Part shown: positions 1-10,299 of the stretch, one piece after another
Numbering within the stretch: position 1 is the stretch's first letter
Layout: each line of letters starts with the position of its first letter
Source: Undaria pinnatifida
Taxonomy: Eukaryota; Sar; Phaeophyceae; Laminariales; Alariaceae
Direction: 5' to 3'
NCBI GenBank assembly: GCA_012845835.1
Contig: JABAKD010000001.1
Location: 18,344,090-18,408,089, forward strand
Length of the DNA: 64,000 bases
Notes under the pieces: generated by a model
What the model saw: only the letters and a program-made list of their open reading frames with translations
What the model was told of the DNA's origin: nothing
Database searches by the model: none
Translations under genes and position numbers: made by a program

Positions 1-124
1 ATATCCGGCCGACCTGCTATCCCGCCGTTTCAGGAGGGGGAGGGTTATAACGCTTAGTTCGGGTAAGCAATCGGTTAACCTTTTGCAAGTGGTGTAACGG
101 ACTAATACTCCACTAATTCCTCAA
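1..124 (+). repeat. Dispersed repeat family R10, copy 1
   Basis: The block beginning ccggccgacctgctatcc and running through the phrase ggttaaccttttgcaag recurs at 7013-7140 and, for its second half, at 6770-6845. The three copies differ by scattered substitutions, so this is an old dispersed repeat. No coding potential or terminal inverted repeats were seen. The copy is cut by the window start. Confidence 0.6.
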
Positions 125-295
125 CAGTGGTGTGCCAGAGCAATATGACCGCCTTATTGGGGGAAGCAGCCTTATTAATTCCAGGTTATGAGTGCATTTC
201 CCCAGTCGCGCCAGCCGATTTTGACCGCCGTATATCGAGATACCGCCTTATATCGGGATACCGCCTTATTGGGGGACGCCTACTTTGAGCATACT
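125..295 (+). mobile_element. R1 Tigger/pogo-like MITE, copy A (5' end degraded)
   Basis: Shares the internal phrases caatatgaccgccttatt, ttccccagtcgcgcca and atcgggataccgcctta with six other copies in the window. The 3' end keeps the cttattgggggac inverted-repeat core. The 5' terminal inverted repeat is mostly lost. Non-coding. Confidence 0.65.
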
Positions 296-544
296 ACTGT
301 ATCTAGTGAATACGAAGTTATATTACAGCCTACGTATAATATAAGTCTCGTTTAGCGGCAATCACGCGAAAGCGAGGTGAACCACACCTTCATCACAAAA
401 GGACACCTGCTATGAAAACGAGCGAGCACGAAGAAAACCAGGCTTAGATTTACAGGAAAAATAAGAAATTCGGGAACAGTTACACTGCTGTATTTAAGTG
501 TAGAACGCACCTCTTCCCGCATATAAGTACGAAGGATCACTTTT
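296..544. other. Anonymous intergenic DNA
   Basis: I see no gene, RNA or repeat that can be supported here. The short minus-strand open frame at 352-582 has no recognisable domain and runs into repeat R7. Confidence 0.4.
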
Positions 545-745
545 CCTTTCCAGCTCAACTCGTATTGTAGAACAAGAGACACTTTACCCTCAGCGACCTT
601 CTGGACAAGCCGTGGTCACTGAGAGGTGCCTTCCCTTATCTCCGCTCGGCAAATGCCTTCATTGCTATCGCGCATAGAGTTCAGTATTCTCCTTTTTCAG
701 CTTTTTGTGCTCGTCGACGTGCTCGTCGACGTGCATCGAATTTCG
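545..745 (+). repeat. Dispersed repeat family R7, copy 1
   Basis: Contains ccctcagcgaccttctggac, aagccgtggtcac and ttttcagctttttgtgctcg, which recur at 47570-47775 and 61670-61815. The second half also matches 2440-2600, 54285-54440 and 58310-58475. The tail carries a short internal duplication of gtgctcgtcgac. Non-coding. Confidence 0.6.
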
Positions 746-1049
746 CCAACTCGCGCTCATGCACGTCCGGCCTGGTAATTTGAAAGAAAGAGCCCCTTGC
801 AAGTTCGAACCTACGACCTCCACCTCAGCAGTTACGCGGCATACGGGTACTATTGAACCGTTGGGGACGCCACAAGAAACCCAGGTTGGCGTTTATGCTA
901 CAACTAATTACGGGGGGACATCTGGTAGTAATACTGAGCACCAAACGGGGTAATACAAATATATACGGGAAATTTGAAATTCAAGTTTTTGGCGTCGGTT
1001 ATAGGTCCTGAATACTATAATGGTTCCTCGTAAATATTATTACACAGTT
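746..1049. other. Anonymous intergenic DNA
   Basis: Nothing supportable seen. The open frame at 705-953 begins inside repeat R7 and has no recognisable domain. Confidence 0.35.
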
Positions 1050-1235
1050 CAGTAGGGGTCGCCCAATAAGGCGGCATCCTCATATAAGGCGCTATCTCGA
1101 TATAAGGCGGTCAACATCGCTTGGCACGACCGGGGAATTGCACTCATGGTAACTTGGAATGAATAAGGCGGCTTCCCTCAACAAGGCGGTCATGTAGGTC
1201 TGGCACAGCACCGCCGTACTGCTGGGGGCCTACTG
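1050..1235 (-). mobile_element. R1 Tigger/pogo-like MITE, copy B
   Basis: Starts with CAGTAGGGG and ends with the inverted form (CAGTAGGCC when read on the minus strand), giving imperfect terminal inverted repeats of about 25 bp. The interior is the reverse complement of the R1 body. It is about 186 bp long. The flanking dinucleotides are not a clean TA pair, suggesting post-insertion mutation. Confidence 0.65.
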
Positions 1236-1894
1236 CGGTATCTGGCAGGTGTTCTGTACCGCTGTGCACAACAACCATAACATCGTACGACGTATACAGC
1301 AAACAGCAGTAGTGACTGGTTGCTGCACGTATGATGGATGTACCACGGGCCTGGACCGTGTTTGTTGCATCGGGGTGCGCATCCTATCTTCAATGCATAT
1401 CTTGACAGCATAGATAGCTACTGCTGTATACAGTAGTACAAGATGGGCTCACAGACGCGACAACCAATCACGGTACGCATGAAAAGACATGCCGTCATCA
1501 AGAATGACCTGTAATATTATTGGTGGGTAGTGTGTAACAAGCAGAGAGGCATAGGCATCAGACATCAGAATAGTGGTGCATCTGCATGTCACCATAATAA
1601 TATGCTCATCTTCAATGTACATATTTTGACAACTATGATATCACATGGCGGAATGGCGATACACATGGATATAATCGAGATGGGGCGTATGAACATTAAC
1701 ATGATGGAAGGTATCTAGTGTAGAAAGACGCACCGTCATTCATTGATCCTCGTATGATCTGTCCGTATGATACCACGTGATCAAGAGAGAAGAGAACAGA
1801 AGAGAGATTGACACTCAAGCGGCACAACAAGTTAATACACGTGAGAAACAGATGCACTGCCGAATCGTTAGCAGGTGATTACACTATAGTAGTA
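1236..1894. other. Anonymous intergenic DNA
   Basis: No gene was recognised. Two weakly similar phrases, catcttcaatg plus a following attttgacaa/tcttgacagc, at about 1388 and 1607 suggest an old, poorly conserved duplication of about 220 bp spacing. Confidence 0.3.
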
Positions 1895-2347
1895 TAGTAG
1901 GGCTCGCCCAGTAGGGCGGTGCGGTGTGGTATACACTATAGAAAGCAATATGACCGCCTTATTGGGGGAAGCCGCCTTATTCTATTAAAATGTTCTACTT
2001 GTAAACACGTCAGCTGTGAGTTCGATAATTTTAGGGTCGATATGGTCGATACCCATCTTTGCAAGCTACATGGTACACCGGCCGCTCGTTCTAACAGATA
2101 GATTTTGAAAAAAATGTATATTATCCTTTGAACACATAATATTATGACTCTCATGTACGAGTCTGATATGTGCGGATGTAGTCAGGGTGAAGATCAACAA
2201 CAAATTGTTATCAACAATAAAAACAATGGACCTGTATTCATTCCGGGATATAAGAGCAATTCCCCAGTTGCGCCAAGCGATTTTGACCGCCATGTCGTTG
2301 GGATACCGCTGTATATCGGGATACAGCCTTGTTGGGGGATCCCTGCC
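1895..2347 (+). mobile_element. R1 MITE copy C, split by a nested insertion
   Basis: The left half (1895-1982) starts TAGTAGGGCTCGCCCAG, is preceded by TA and runs to the ccgccttattc phrase. The right half (about 2238-2347) resumes at attccgggatataag and continues through the conserved R1 interior to the 3' inverted repeat. The two halves are exactly what other R1 copies have as contiguous sequence, so the roughly 255 bp between them is an insertion. Confidence 0.7.
1983..2237 (+). mobile_element. R2 repeat nested in MITE copy C
   Basis: Interrupts an R1 element. The same sequence, with phrases such as cagctgtgag, acaccggccgctcgtt and gtgaacatcaacaac-like text, occurs at 57120-57230 and 57420-57610. 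Its first part occurs inverted at 40735-40800 and 61350-61405. It is non-coding. Its age is younger than the R1 copy it splits. Confidence 0.65.
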
Positions 2348-2439
2348 GGATGATCGGAATTTATTCGGGTGGATTATACCGTTCGTTGGGTTTTCCGATC
2401 GTACATCGGTGACGATCATTCTTCATCCCAATATTATCC

Positions 2440-2600
2440 TCGCACTACCCTCGCGCTCCCTCCCAGTAGTAGTCAGATCGGGGGTCGCATAGCGGGCCCT
2501 CCTCCCCCCTCCCCACTACGGTACGTGCCTTCATTTGTTATCGCGAGAAGAACTCAGCCTTCTCTTCCCTCGTCTACTCGCGTCGAATTGTGCACATGCC
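2440..2600 (+). repeat. Dispersed repeat family R7, partial copy
   Basis: The phrases gtcgcatagcgggccctcct, ccactacggtacgtgcct and tatcgcgagaagaactcag are nearly identical at 58310-58475 and recognisable at 54285-54440. Non-coding. Confidence 0.65.
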
Positions 2601-2669
2601 TTTCGCAAAACCTGTCCTCCACATTACTGATTGTTGCAATATTAACATCGCGATGTATGTACGAGTAGC

Positions 2670-2759
2670 TTAACCCCTTTACAACTGGAAACCCGTTTTT
2701 GGGGACACTTTTACTTGTTTTTAGTATAGGGAGGGGTTCGGGGGCTCTAAAGGGGTTAA
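2670..2759. mobile_element. R3 short TTAA MITE (piggyBac-like), copy 1
   Basis: A 90 bp unit bounded by TTAA on both sides with inverted ends CCCCTTTA / TAAAGGGG. Related copies are at 48680-48768 and 56960-57047. TTAA targets and ends starting with CC are typical of piggyBac-type elements; assignment is by analogy only because no transposase was seen. Confidence 0.6.
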
Positions 2760-2848
2760 CGCGTATTATTTGTTGTGGGGTTAACGAGGCCTTTCTGCTG
2801 CGACCAGCGAGAGGCTGACCCAGGGTTACTATTCCCGCGTTGATTATC

Positions 2849-2876
2849 TGGCAATCAACGCGGCACTCCTTCACAG
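2849..2876. repeat. Hairpin of the YR1 element
   Basis: Perfect 10 bp inverted repeat cgcgttgatt / aatcaacgcg around an 8 bp loop. The paired copy is at 43633-43661. A conserved stem with a different loop suggests a structural role in the element. Confidence 0.7.
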
Positions 2877-3689
2877 AGAGAGTAGGCACCCCGGAAAAAA
2901 AAACACTAACAAAACCCCTGTCGTTGTCGGCGGCACACCCCGTCACCACGATGAACGGGTGGGATGGTCTGTGTCGTGGTGTAACCTCCTTCAAGTTTGG
3001 TGGTGCTGCTGTCGGGCGGCGCCGACAGCCACGCCTTGGGCTCACTCTGCACAATCTCTAAGAAACATCGGCAGGCTTTCCCGAAAAGGGGACGCCCTGA
3101 TGGCGTCCCTTATCTTCTGCTTTCAGATTGCTGTTGTTGTACCTATGGGTCCCACGTACACTCTCTACCGTTACGTAAACAGATCTTCTCGTGAAGAACT
3201 GTATGAACGGTAGCCGTTCCAGAGGTGTTGGATATCGTGTCTTGTCGAACGAAAAGTGGTCGTGGAGTCTCCGTAGATTCTGGTGGCAGAGATGCGGGTA
3301 ATGTTTCCCGTTGACAAGTAATCACTGTCGACGCTCTGTTTTGCCTCTGAAGCACCTCTCGTTGCCTCGAGGCACTTCTATCGTTGCCCTCGCTTGGTTC
3401 GCCGTCGAACCTTGCCCCAACCTGGCGTGTCCTACACGCTACGAAAGACAAGAAGATAAGTTGTAGCAAGTCGCGAGGCGAACCTGGCTTACACCAAACC
3501 TTCATACCTGGTAATAGCATTAATATTGCGATGTGTATAGCGTAATCCGTACCTGGTATATCGTGTTGGGGTAATGAGGTCTCTATGCGGCATGAGATCA
3601 CACCCATACTTGTTGCCCCTTCCCCATTATCTCAACGTCGTCGGTCGTTTGTACCGACTTTTGCGCGAGGGTTGCTTCGCTTCCTGGCT

Positions 3690-4440
3690 ATCCTGACTAT
3701 CCCCAAACTTCCATTAACACTTTTGGGGAATCAGCGGGCAAAATCGACGCACAAAAGTGACCGATTGCAGCATCCATCCGTCGCACGAAGCAACCCGGGC
3801 TGCTACTTACGGAGTAGCGTACGAAGATGTTACCGTCAAACTCCAATGTGCATGTACCTGGTATTAAGACACGCGCACAGCTAGCACTACGGTGTGAAGC
3901 GTGCTCGCACCCCAATAAGCACCCGTTGATACTTTGTTTTATCGCTGTATGATATAATACATGGGCCCCTAAAAGCATTAATAATAGTCTCTCACGGGTT
4001 CGGCTGCCGTCAGTTGTCCCGAGGGAAGGCTGCGTACGATTCCACAAACAAACCCCTCCTACCGCACAAAGTAGTAGTGAGGCGTCTGCGTCTATGAACG
4101 CCGTGTCGCGCGAGTGCTTAGTTGCCCTTGGCATCGCCGTTGATGCCGCCACTGCTACATATCTGACGGCTACGGCCGCAGACCTCCATCCGAAGTACTC
4201 CATGAGAACGTCCATTGCCGTACCATCCAAAAGGTGGCTAACCGCACCCCCCTACTCGGAAGGAGTGCAACGTGTACCGCTTATTCTCCAATACCCGCTG
4301 CACGCAAGTGAGTCCAGAGGTTCGAGGTCTTCTGCGCTGGTGTCCGCGCCAGGTTCCCTTTATCTCCGTTTTCTAGGACGCTCGGGGACAGGAAACCTGA
4401 ATCCTCCGCAAGAAGCCCACTGCATGAACGCTGCGGCCTG
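3690..4440 (-). pseudogene. Tyrosine recombinase (YR1), C-terminal catalytic domain, decayed
   Basis: Reading minus from about 4300, the translation gives KRYTLHSFRVGGAVSH then DVLMEYFGWRSAAVAVRYV. This is the classic C-terminal signature of tyrosine recombinases: the H-x-x-R box (LHSFRVGGA), then the GW.S helix and a terminal RY that may supply or neighbour the nucleophile tyrosine. The upstream part (about 4300-4440) gives a plausible N-terminal arm (AAAFMQWA) but is interrupted by stops, so the gene is not intact. These enzymes cut and rejoin DNA for element insertion. A second, frameshifted copy lies at 42780-43190. Confident about the family, unsure about the element class. Confidence 0.7.
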
Positions 4441-4789
4441 TCGGTGCTCAGTCACAGCGGCCACAGCGTACATTTCGCGACAACAACAATAGCAGTCGGT
4501 AATTCTTCTCACCGCTACGTCCGCTTGGGATGATTTTTACCGCACGTAGTGCACCCCCAGAGAGAAAATTGGCAATGATCCCCTCTGCCCCCGACATCTG
4601 CAACGCTTGTGCCGCGGCCGTTACCGACAGCTCGAAACCGCACTTCATCGCGTGGAATGCAACGCGAAAAATCGTCACGCCCCACACAATCGCGAAGCGC
4701 TCTGCAGTGCTTGCTCACTCTGCACAACTTCTGATATTAACATCAGGCGTGCTGCCAAGCAAGGGAGTCAGAAACAAGAGCGACGCTCA

Positions 4790-4976
4790 AGTAGGGGGGG
4801 GCAGGAGGGCCCAGGCGGTGGTGTGCCAGAACAAGAAGACCGCCTTATTGAGGGAAGCTGCCTTATTCATTCCATTTTGTGAGTGAAATTCCCCAGTCGC
4901 GCCCAGCGCATTTGACCGCTTTATATCGGGATACCGCCTTACTTAGCCCGCCCTATCTTACTGGGAGACCCCTACA
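4790..4976 (+). mobile_element. R1 Tigger/pogo-like MITE, copy D
   Basis: The interior matches other R1 copies (ttccccagtcgcgcccagcg, atcgggataccgccttac). The 3' inverted-repeat core cttactgggagacccct is retained. The left end is degraded and G-rich. Non-coding. Confidence 0.6.
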
Positions 4977-4979
4977 AAT

Positions 4980-6769
4980 TCTACTATTATCAAAACCTAC
5001 TAAGAAAAAAACAGCCAGCGCCATGTGGAATGGTTGAAAAGCACCGCATGGACATAGTTAGTGCTGCGCTCCACGTCGACTGATGCGAGAATATGGCGAT
5101 GCGGCTTTTCTACCCTCTCAGCAAGCCAAGACGTGATATCAAGCTGTTGATTATTTGAAGCGTTGCAGCCGTAGACTATAACACAGCGGATTGAGCTCAT
5201 ACCTGATGTACCTGTTGTACAGGTCATCGCTATCGCTCTAGTCTGATGATCACAAGTAACTCTGCGAAAGCTGCTGCTAAAAAAGTTGTGCAATATGATA
5301 CACCTCGCTCACCCCGTGCTGTCTTGCGGCGCGATTCCGAAGGTTTGCGCCATACTCGTCCATAGCTATCCTGTTCTGCCAGATATCTGGTCGGTGGTGA
5401 GCAGTCTGCGCGTCCAGGCCAGGCACAGCAAGCAGCAGTCTCGGCAAGGAATGATGAAGCGACATGCTCACAGCAATACAGCAGTCAGTAGTCAGTGCCA
5501 TTTCGTACGTAGCACTCCAGACTAAAACTTTAAGTACTTTTTGATTTAATTTAAACATTTAAACGATACTTATATTTAAGACCATATTGGTACTCTTTTT
5601 TATCCTTTCTTGTCCAATGGAAATTTAAAATCGGCTGGTTCGGCTAGTTTTTTTTCGTGCCATACTTTATCTTTGATGTTTTCTGTATATGCGGCTCAAT
5701 TATTTCGGCGCTTCGGGGTTCGGGGCTATACTTGTATCGAATAAGATCACAAAAGTTTAGTTTAGTTTCAATCATTCAATCGGTCGTACTCACAGATGAC
5801 GTTATTGTCATTATTATTAGTCTACTTTTTTTTAGTTCCAGGTATTGATACGTACATGTGTCACATCTCCCATACGAGTAGCCTAGATACCCAAGTGCCG
5901 CTTCCATTTTTTTCGGGGACGTTCAAAAATAGCCCCTGTACGCAAGAAGGGCCTCTGCCAGGCTTATCGATATCGGCACAACTGTGGCTGATCTCTCCTT
6001 GCGATGCAGCTCCCCGCCAATCGCGCCCGTCCTTCATGCTACGCTTTATCAACACCAACAACTATTTAACAGGTGTATTGCGTGTGGATTTTATCATTGA
6101 ATCCTCGCGGGTTCTGTTACGAGTCATGTGACGGTTACAAGACTCCAACGCCCGAATGGGTACAGGGTGGGCCGCAACTGGACCAAGTCCAGCGGAAGGC
6201 TGTTCTCTCTCATGGCCGGGGTTTTTGTAAGTGGGTGAGCTTGCGCAAGTCCCACACTACCCGGAATGATGCCGTTCCGGTTGGCTATCTCCACCGCACC
6301 TGAACATCAAGGGTCAGGCCGGGTCGACATGCTCACGCATCCGTATACACAACGGTAGTAGCTTGCGCTGCCGGAGTAGTAACAGGGATCGCTGATAGGG
6401 ACAGCTCACGCTATCGCTTAAGTAGGAACCGAAGGATACTTTAGCTATAAATAGCGCTGGATTGCGAATGCAATTGAGTTTAATCGACACACGACGTCTA
6501 TGGAAATACGTGGAAGTGTGATGAGCTTGAGATTTATTTTGCCCCATCCGCCGGAGGATGAAAGAAAAAAAAAAAGTTCCGATCCGTTTCAGTCTTCTTG
6601 CAAACAAACATCTCTATCTGCTCAAACATCATACCAAACATTGTTGTCGAGTTGTTCCCACCAACGCACTGCTGTGACCAAGCTCTAGGCCCTACCAGGT
6701 AGCCTCTAGCGCATGCATGCCTGGAATAATGCCTGGACTGCCTTTTGTTATAGAATAGACTATTGGCTT
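4980..6769. other. Anonymous intergenic DNA, about 1.8 kb
   Basis: No gene supported. A minus-strand open frame at 5277-5558 looks somewhat protein-like but matches no family I recognise and is short, so it is not called. No tandem or inverted repeats stand out. Confidence 0.4.
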
Positions 6770-6920
6770 AGTTTGGGGAAGTTATTGGTTATTAACCTTT
6801 TGCAAGATAAGTGGTCACACGGACTAATCCCCCACTAATAATACATTAACGAATAAATGGCGTCGTCGGCAGGACATGTTTTTTCTCGTTCGTGGGTTCG
6901 ATTCCCACCATCCACCATAA
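6770..6920 (+). repeat. R10 partial copy followed by a tRNA-like 3' half
   Basis: 6770-6845 matches the second half of R10. It is followed at about 6890-6917 by gtgggttcgattcccac and then catccacca, which resembles a tRNA T-arm (perfect 5 bp stem) with a CCA-like end. No matching 5' acceptor or anticodon arm is visible, so this is not a tRNA gene; it may be a tRNA-derived part of the repeat. Confidence 0.4.
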
Positions 6921-7012
6921 TAAACTTTTCATACTTTCCCCATGTCGAACTTGAAACATTCCCTCCCCGGTATCCCCAGGAAATGAAACCGCTTGGATAT
7001 TGACAGGTCCGC

Positions 7013-7140
7013 CCGTATATCCGGCCGACCTGCTATCCCGCCGTTTCAGAGGGGGAGAGTACTAATAAGGCCTAGTTTGGAAGCTATTGGTTAACCTTTT
7101 GCAAGCGGTCAAACTTATACCCCACTAATACCTCAACACT
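7013..7140 (+). repeat. Dispersed repeat family R10, copy 2
   Basis: Near-identical at its start to positions 1-40 (ccggccgacctgctatcc) and similar through the ggttaaccttttgcaag phrase. Non-coding. Confidence 0.65.
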
Positions 7141-7479
7141 TTACTACAACAACAGACGTGCCTGAACTACTGCTGTGCTGCTGATGTCGTGCGTATCTTG
7201 CCCCGGTTTGCAAGGCACGTTGGGTGTTAGGCACGCCTTCCCCTCTGCAGGCATTTAGATATATTAATAACGCCGTCGATCTGCAACAACTCCCAAATCA
7301 GGGGAAAGTAGGCCATATGCCTGGAATAATCGAATAATAATGTGGACTAAGGCCTGAACTTCCTTTTCTGGAAAAGACGTACCTGAACTACGTTTTCGGG
7401 CCTATTTTGCCTAGGTTAAGGCTCGTGTCAGGCACGCTTTCAGGCAATTTCAGGCATTCAGATATACGGGCTGGTTCAC

Positions 7480-7805
7480 TAAACCCACATTTTTTCCCCG
7501 GCGAATGTCCACGCCGTTTTTGGGATTCAGACCCTGAAACTTTGCACACCTCTTCTTCTATGTGCCGTTACGAAGACCTCACCTGTCATTTTTTTTTGTT
7601 TTCTTTTTGTCTGATTTATCGTTCGACTTTTTGGCAAAATGTGGCCCACCTTAGACCGAAACGTTTCGGCGTAAATTTAAATAAAAAAAAAAAAAACCCG
7701 GAGGTCAGACCTCGGGATGGGCATGTAGGACACGTGTGCAAAAATACAAGGTCAATCTCTCAAAAACGGCGTGGACATTTGGACTTTTGTGCGTAAAATG
7801 AGTAA
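7480..7805. mobile_element. Foldback/MITE-like element with about 80 bp inverted arms
   Basis: The left arm contains aatgtccacgccgttttt then ctgaaactttgcacac. The right arm (about 7700-7785) is its reverse complement, with gtgtgcaaaaatac and aaaaacggcgtggacatt. The central spacer is T-rich and A-rich. The open frame across the left arm (7407-7796) is read through the repeat and is not considered a gene. Confidence 0.6.
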
Positions 7806-8278
7806 GATATGTTATTTCCTTCAAGTTACTTGGTTTTAGAGTAGGATCCAGTTTTTTTGCTAGATTCTGCTCAAGGTTGAACACAGGCAGGTCAGATCTT
7901 CGATTTTTCGCACGAAAAATTCTTTAGAGAGGCGTTGGAGTACCTCCAACCGGTTCGTGCAAAATGCGGTGCATTTTTTTTCTCGCTTCCGCTTGGAAAA
8001 AAACTGAATATTATTGAAGAATATGAAGGCCTGTCATTGATCGATACGAGCTTTGCTCGTAGAGGCAGCCCGAGGCCGTTAAATGAAAAACTGGCCACCA
8101 CGTCACCCTCTTACCCTCGTACATTGGTCATGGGGGTCAGTATGATACCAAATATTCACCCTTTGACTAGATATTGCAAGCGGCATTATTCGCCGAGGAG
8201 AGCTCTCGTTACAGAATTTCGTTTTTTTTTGCCTGAGCCAGCCAATAGCTATCTGCTGTAGGCCACACAGCAGAAAAC
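7806..8278. other. Anonymous intergenic DNA
   Basis: No gene supported. The overlapping open frames on both strands have no recognisable domain and are not called. Confidence 0.35.
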
Positions 8279-8329
8279 TCATGTCGTCGAAGTGTGAATT
8301 GAGGTTGGAACCAACCATGGGGCTTGGGA

Positions 8330-8490
8330 TTTTCGTCGCCCTTGCATGCTCGGGACTAGAGGTCCGGGTACCCGCCGCGAACGGGTACCTGCCGTATTTT
8401 GGAGCTCGGACCCTACCCTACTCGCCGGGAAATACCATTTTGACGACCGGGTACCCGGGTACCCGCATTTGTGCCGGGCACCCGGCAATA
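8330..8490. repeat. GGTACC-rich palindromic segment
   Basis: Repeated self-complementary words (gggtacccg, ccgggtacccgggtacccg) at about 8365-8465 give a strongly palindromic GC-rich stretch. No coding function is seen. Confidence 0.5.
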
Positions 8491-10229
8491 TTTTGACATT
8501 AATTATTGTTTCAGTGGCACGAAGATTGCAGATTGAGTGGAGAGAGTAAAGGGCCATTCCTATCGAGCAAAAAATCTCGATTCATGACATCTTGTCATGA
8601 ACCGTGACTTTTAAAATCATATTCTTGATTTGTTTGTCCAGGAAAGAGTTTCCACGCAAACTGACCAAAAGATCGACCCAGGAAAACTGACCAAAACTTG
8701 TCGGTTGATCGTTTGGTCATCAGGGTGCGTCTCAAGGGTCGCCTTTGTCCCAAGCGACATCCACCCAGGCCTACAGCACGTAGCAACGTACCACAGTAAA
8801 CACGAAGCAGCAGATTCTCTTCCGGGCCTCCTAGTGAAGGTCGTCTGACTGCCGTGTTGTTGTTGCTGTGCTTTTGTGACTCTTATATACTCGGGGCACC
8901 TGTACTCCCAAGTCGAGGTTGTTGATGCTTGGTGCATCGAGGTTCCTTCCTTCTCCGCTCTCCTTGTACGATGACGAGGGGGGAACGATCACTCAACACG
9001 ATTTCATAGGGCTACGCCACGCAGGCCTAGCGACGTAACCATGAACCCACAGTTTCCCTTGTGGGCCGGGCCTCTGCTAGAAGTGAAAGCTGACTGCTGC
9101 TTGCGGTGCCCTCGTGAGACTCTTTTTCTTATATGTTTTTTGTACCCGTGTCAAAATCAATACCAAAACCAAACGTTGATGCTGACAAGCCGAAATAACG
9201 CACGCAATGAACGATCGACTCAGACTTGACAACGTGTGGAGGACGCAGGACGCTCACACGGCATGCCGAGGTTCACAGCGCGATGCGATGACGTAGCGAT
9301 ACTGCTGACAGGCGAATGTTGTACGTTGTAAACTGTGCTAGCTATGGGCTATGAAGTCATTTTTTTTTACTGCTGTCATACCAGAGGTAGGCCATAGCCC
9401 ATAGTTGTGGGCAGCTTTGCTGTTTGAGTGAGCCAGCCTCTCTTGTGCGATCGGCAAGCAACGCAGAATTTACTGCAGGCTGCTCAGATAGGTCGATAAA
9501 AAGCCCAGCGTTTTTCGACCTCGCGCGAAAAAAGACGACCATCCCAAAAATTGCAGAAAATCCGACTACAATCGCCCTCCCAAAACGCGGCAATACGTTA
9601 GGTAAGAATTTCTGCTTTTGATCAATTATTAGGTCAGAATTTTCCAGCGTGGAAACCATCTAGTCTAATTTTCTAGCTTTTTCCTCGAAAAAAAAAAAGT
9701 AATGATTCGTGACATCCTGCATGGCTCCAAATATGCCTGATGAAAGCACTACGTAGCTCCCACAGCCCCCAACGGCCAACGGTATCCGAAGGCCGGTACT
9801 GGGGCATGACTGACTTTACTTCGTACAACTATTGCGGACAGTGAGCGGCTGCCCTGTCAGAAACCTCTAGGAGCGGGCTAACGAGCACGATGCGGCCACG
9901 AATCCTCGACACCTTTCCAATTTCTGGATGTTTTGTTTTCATCCTTTGGTTGCCATGTGATCTGCATCTATAACTTTTCAGGGTGGCCTAATGTAATGGA
10001 GTGCTCTCCGTAAAATGGATAGTCTATAGATTCGACATGAAACCATGATATCACACGACGCCAAGTGTGATATGACGTGGTGCCGTAAGGTGTGAGGGAA
10101 GGGACGCAGGAGTATCAGCTTCGCTTGGAGACAGCACCGGGTCTTCTTGATAGATTTTTTTTTACTGGCGTGGAGTTATGAGAAGCTCGATGATACAGGA
10201 AAGGAGGAGTGAGACCTTGGGGGGGTGAG
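8491..10229. other. Anonymous intergenic DNA, about 1.7 kb
   Basis: No gene supported. Small inverted words occur: tcatgaca/tgtcatga near 8585, ctatgggctatg/catagcccatag near 9340-9405, and atatcacac/gtgtgatat near 10040-10072. They are too short to class as elements. Confidence 0.35.
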
Positions 10230-10299
10230 ACTCACAAGGTTCGCTTCACCGCAGCACTGCTGTGCTCTCTTCTGGACCTTTTTCTATGGAACGTACAAA

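Larger units (their letters stand above)
2775..4700 (-). mobile_element. Tyrosine-recombinase transposon remnant, copy YR1
   Basis: The element contains a tyrosine-recombinase C-terminal domain (pseudogene at 3690-4440) and, downstream of it in the minus direction, a perfect hairpin at about 2849-2876 (cgcgttgatt, short loop, aatcaacgcg). The same hairpin with the same flanking words (acccaggg on one side) lies downstream of the second recombinase copy at 43633-43661 in the opposite orientation. The sequence aacgaggcct near 2785 also matches the second copy inverted. Element borders are approximate. Crypton, DIRS and Ngaro elements all use such recombinases; I cannot decide between them. Confidence 0.6.

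Noticed and set aside
5277-5558. 93-residue minus open frame with protein-like composition
   Set aside because: No family recognised, no splice partners found; kept as anonymous.
6890-6917. Possible tRNA gene (T-arm and CCA-like end)
   Set aside because: No acceptor 5' strand, D arm or anticodon arm could be paired upstream.
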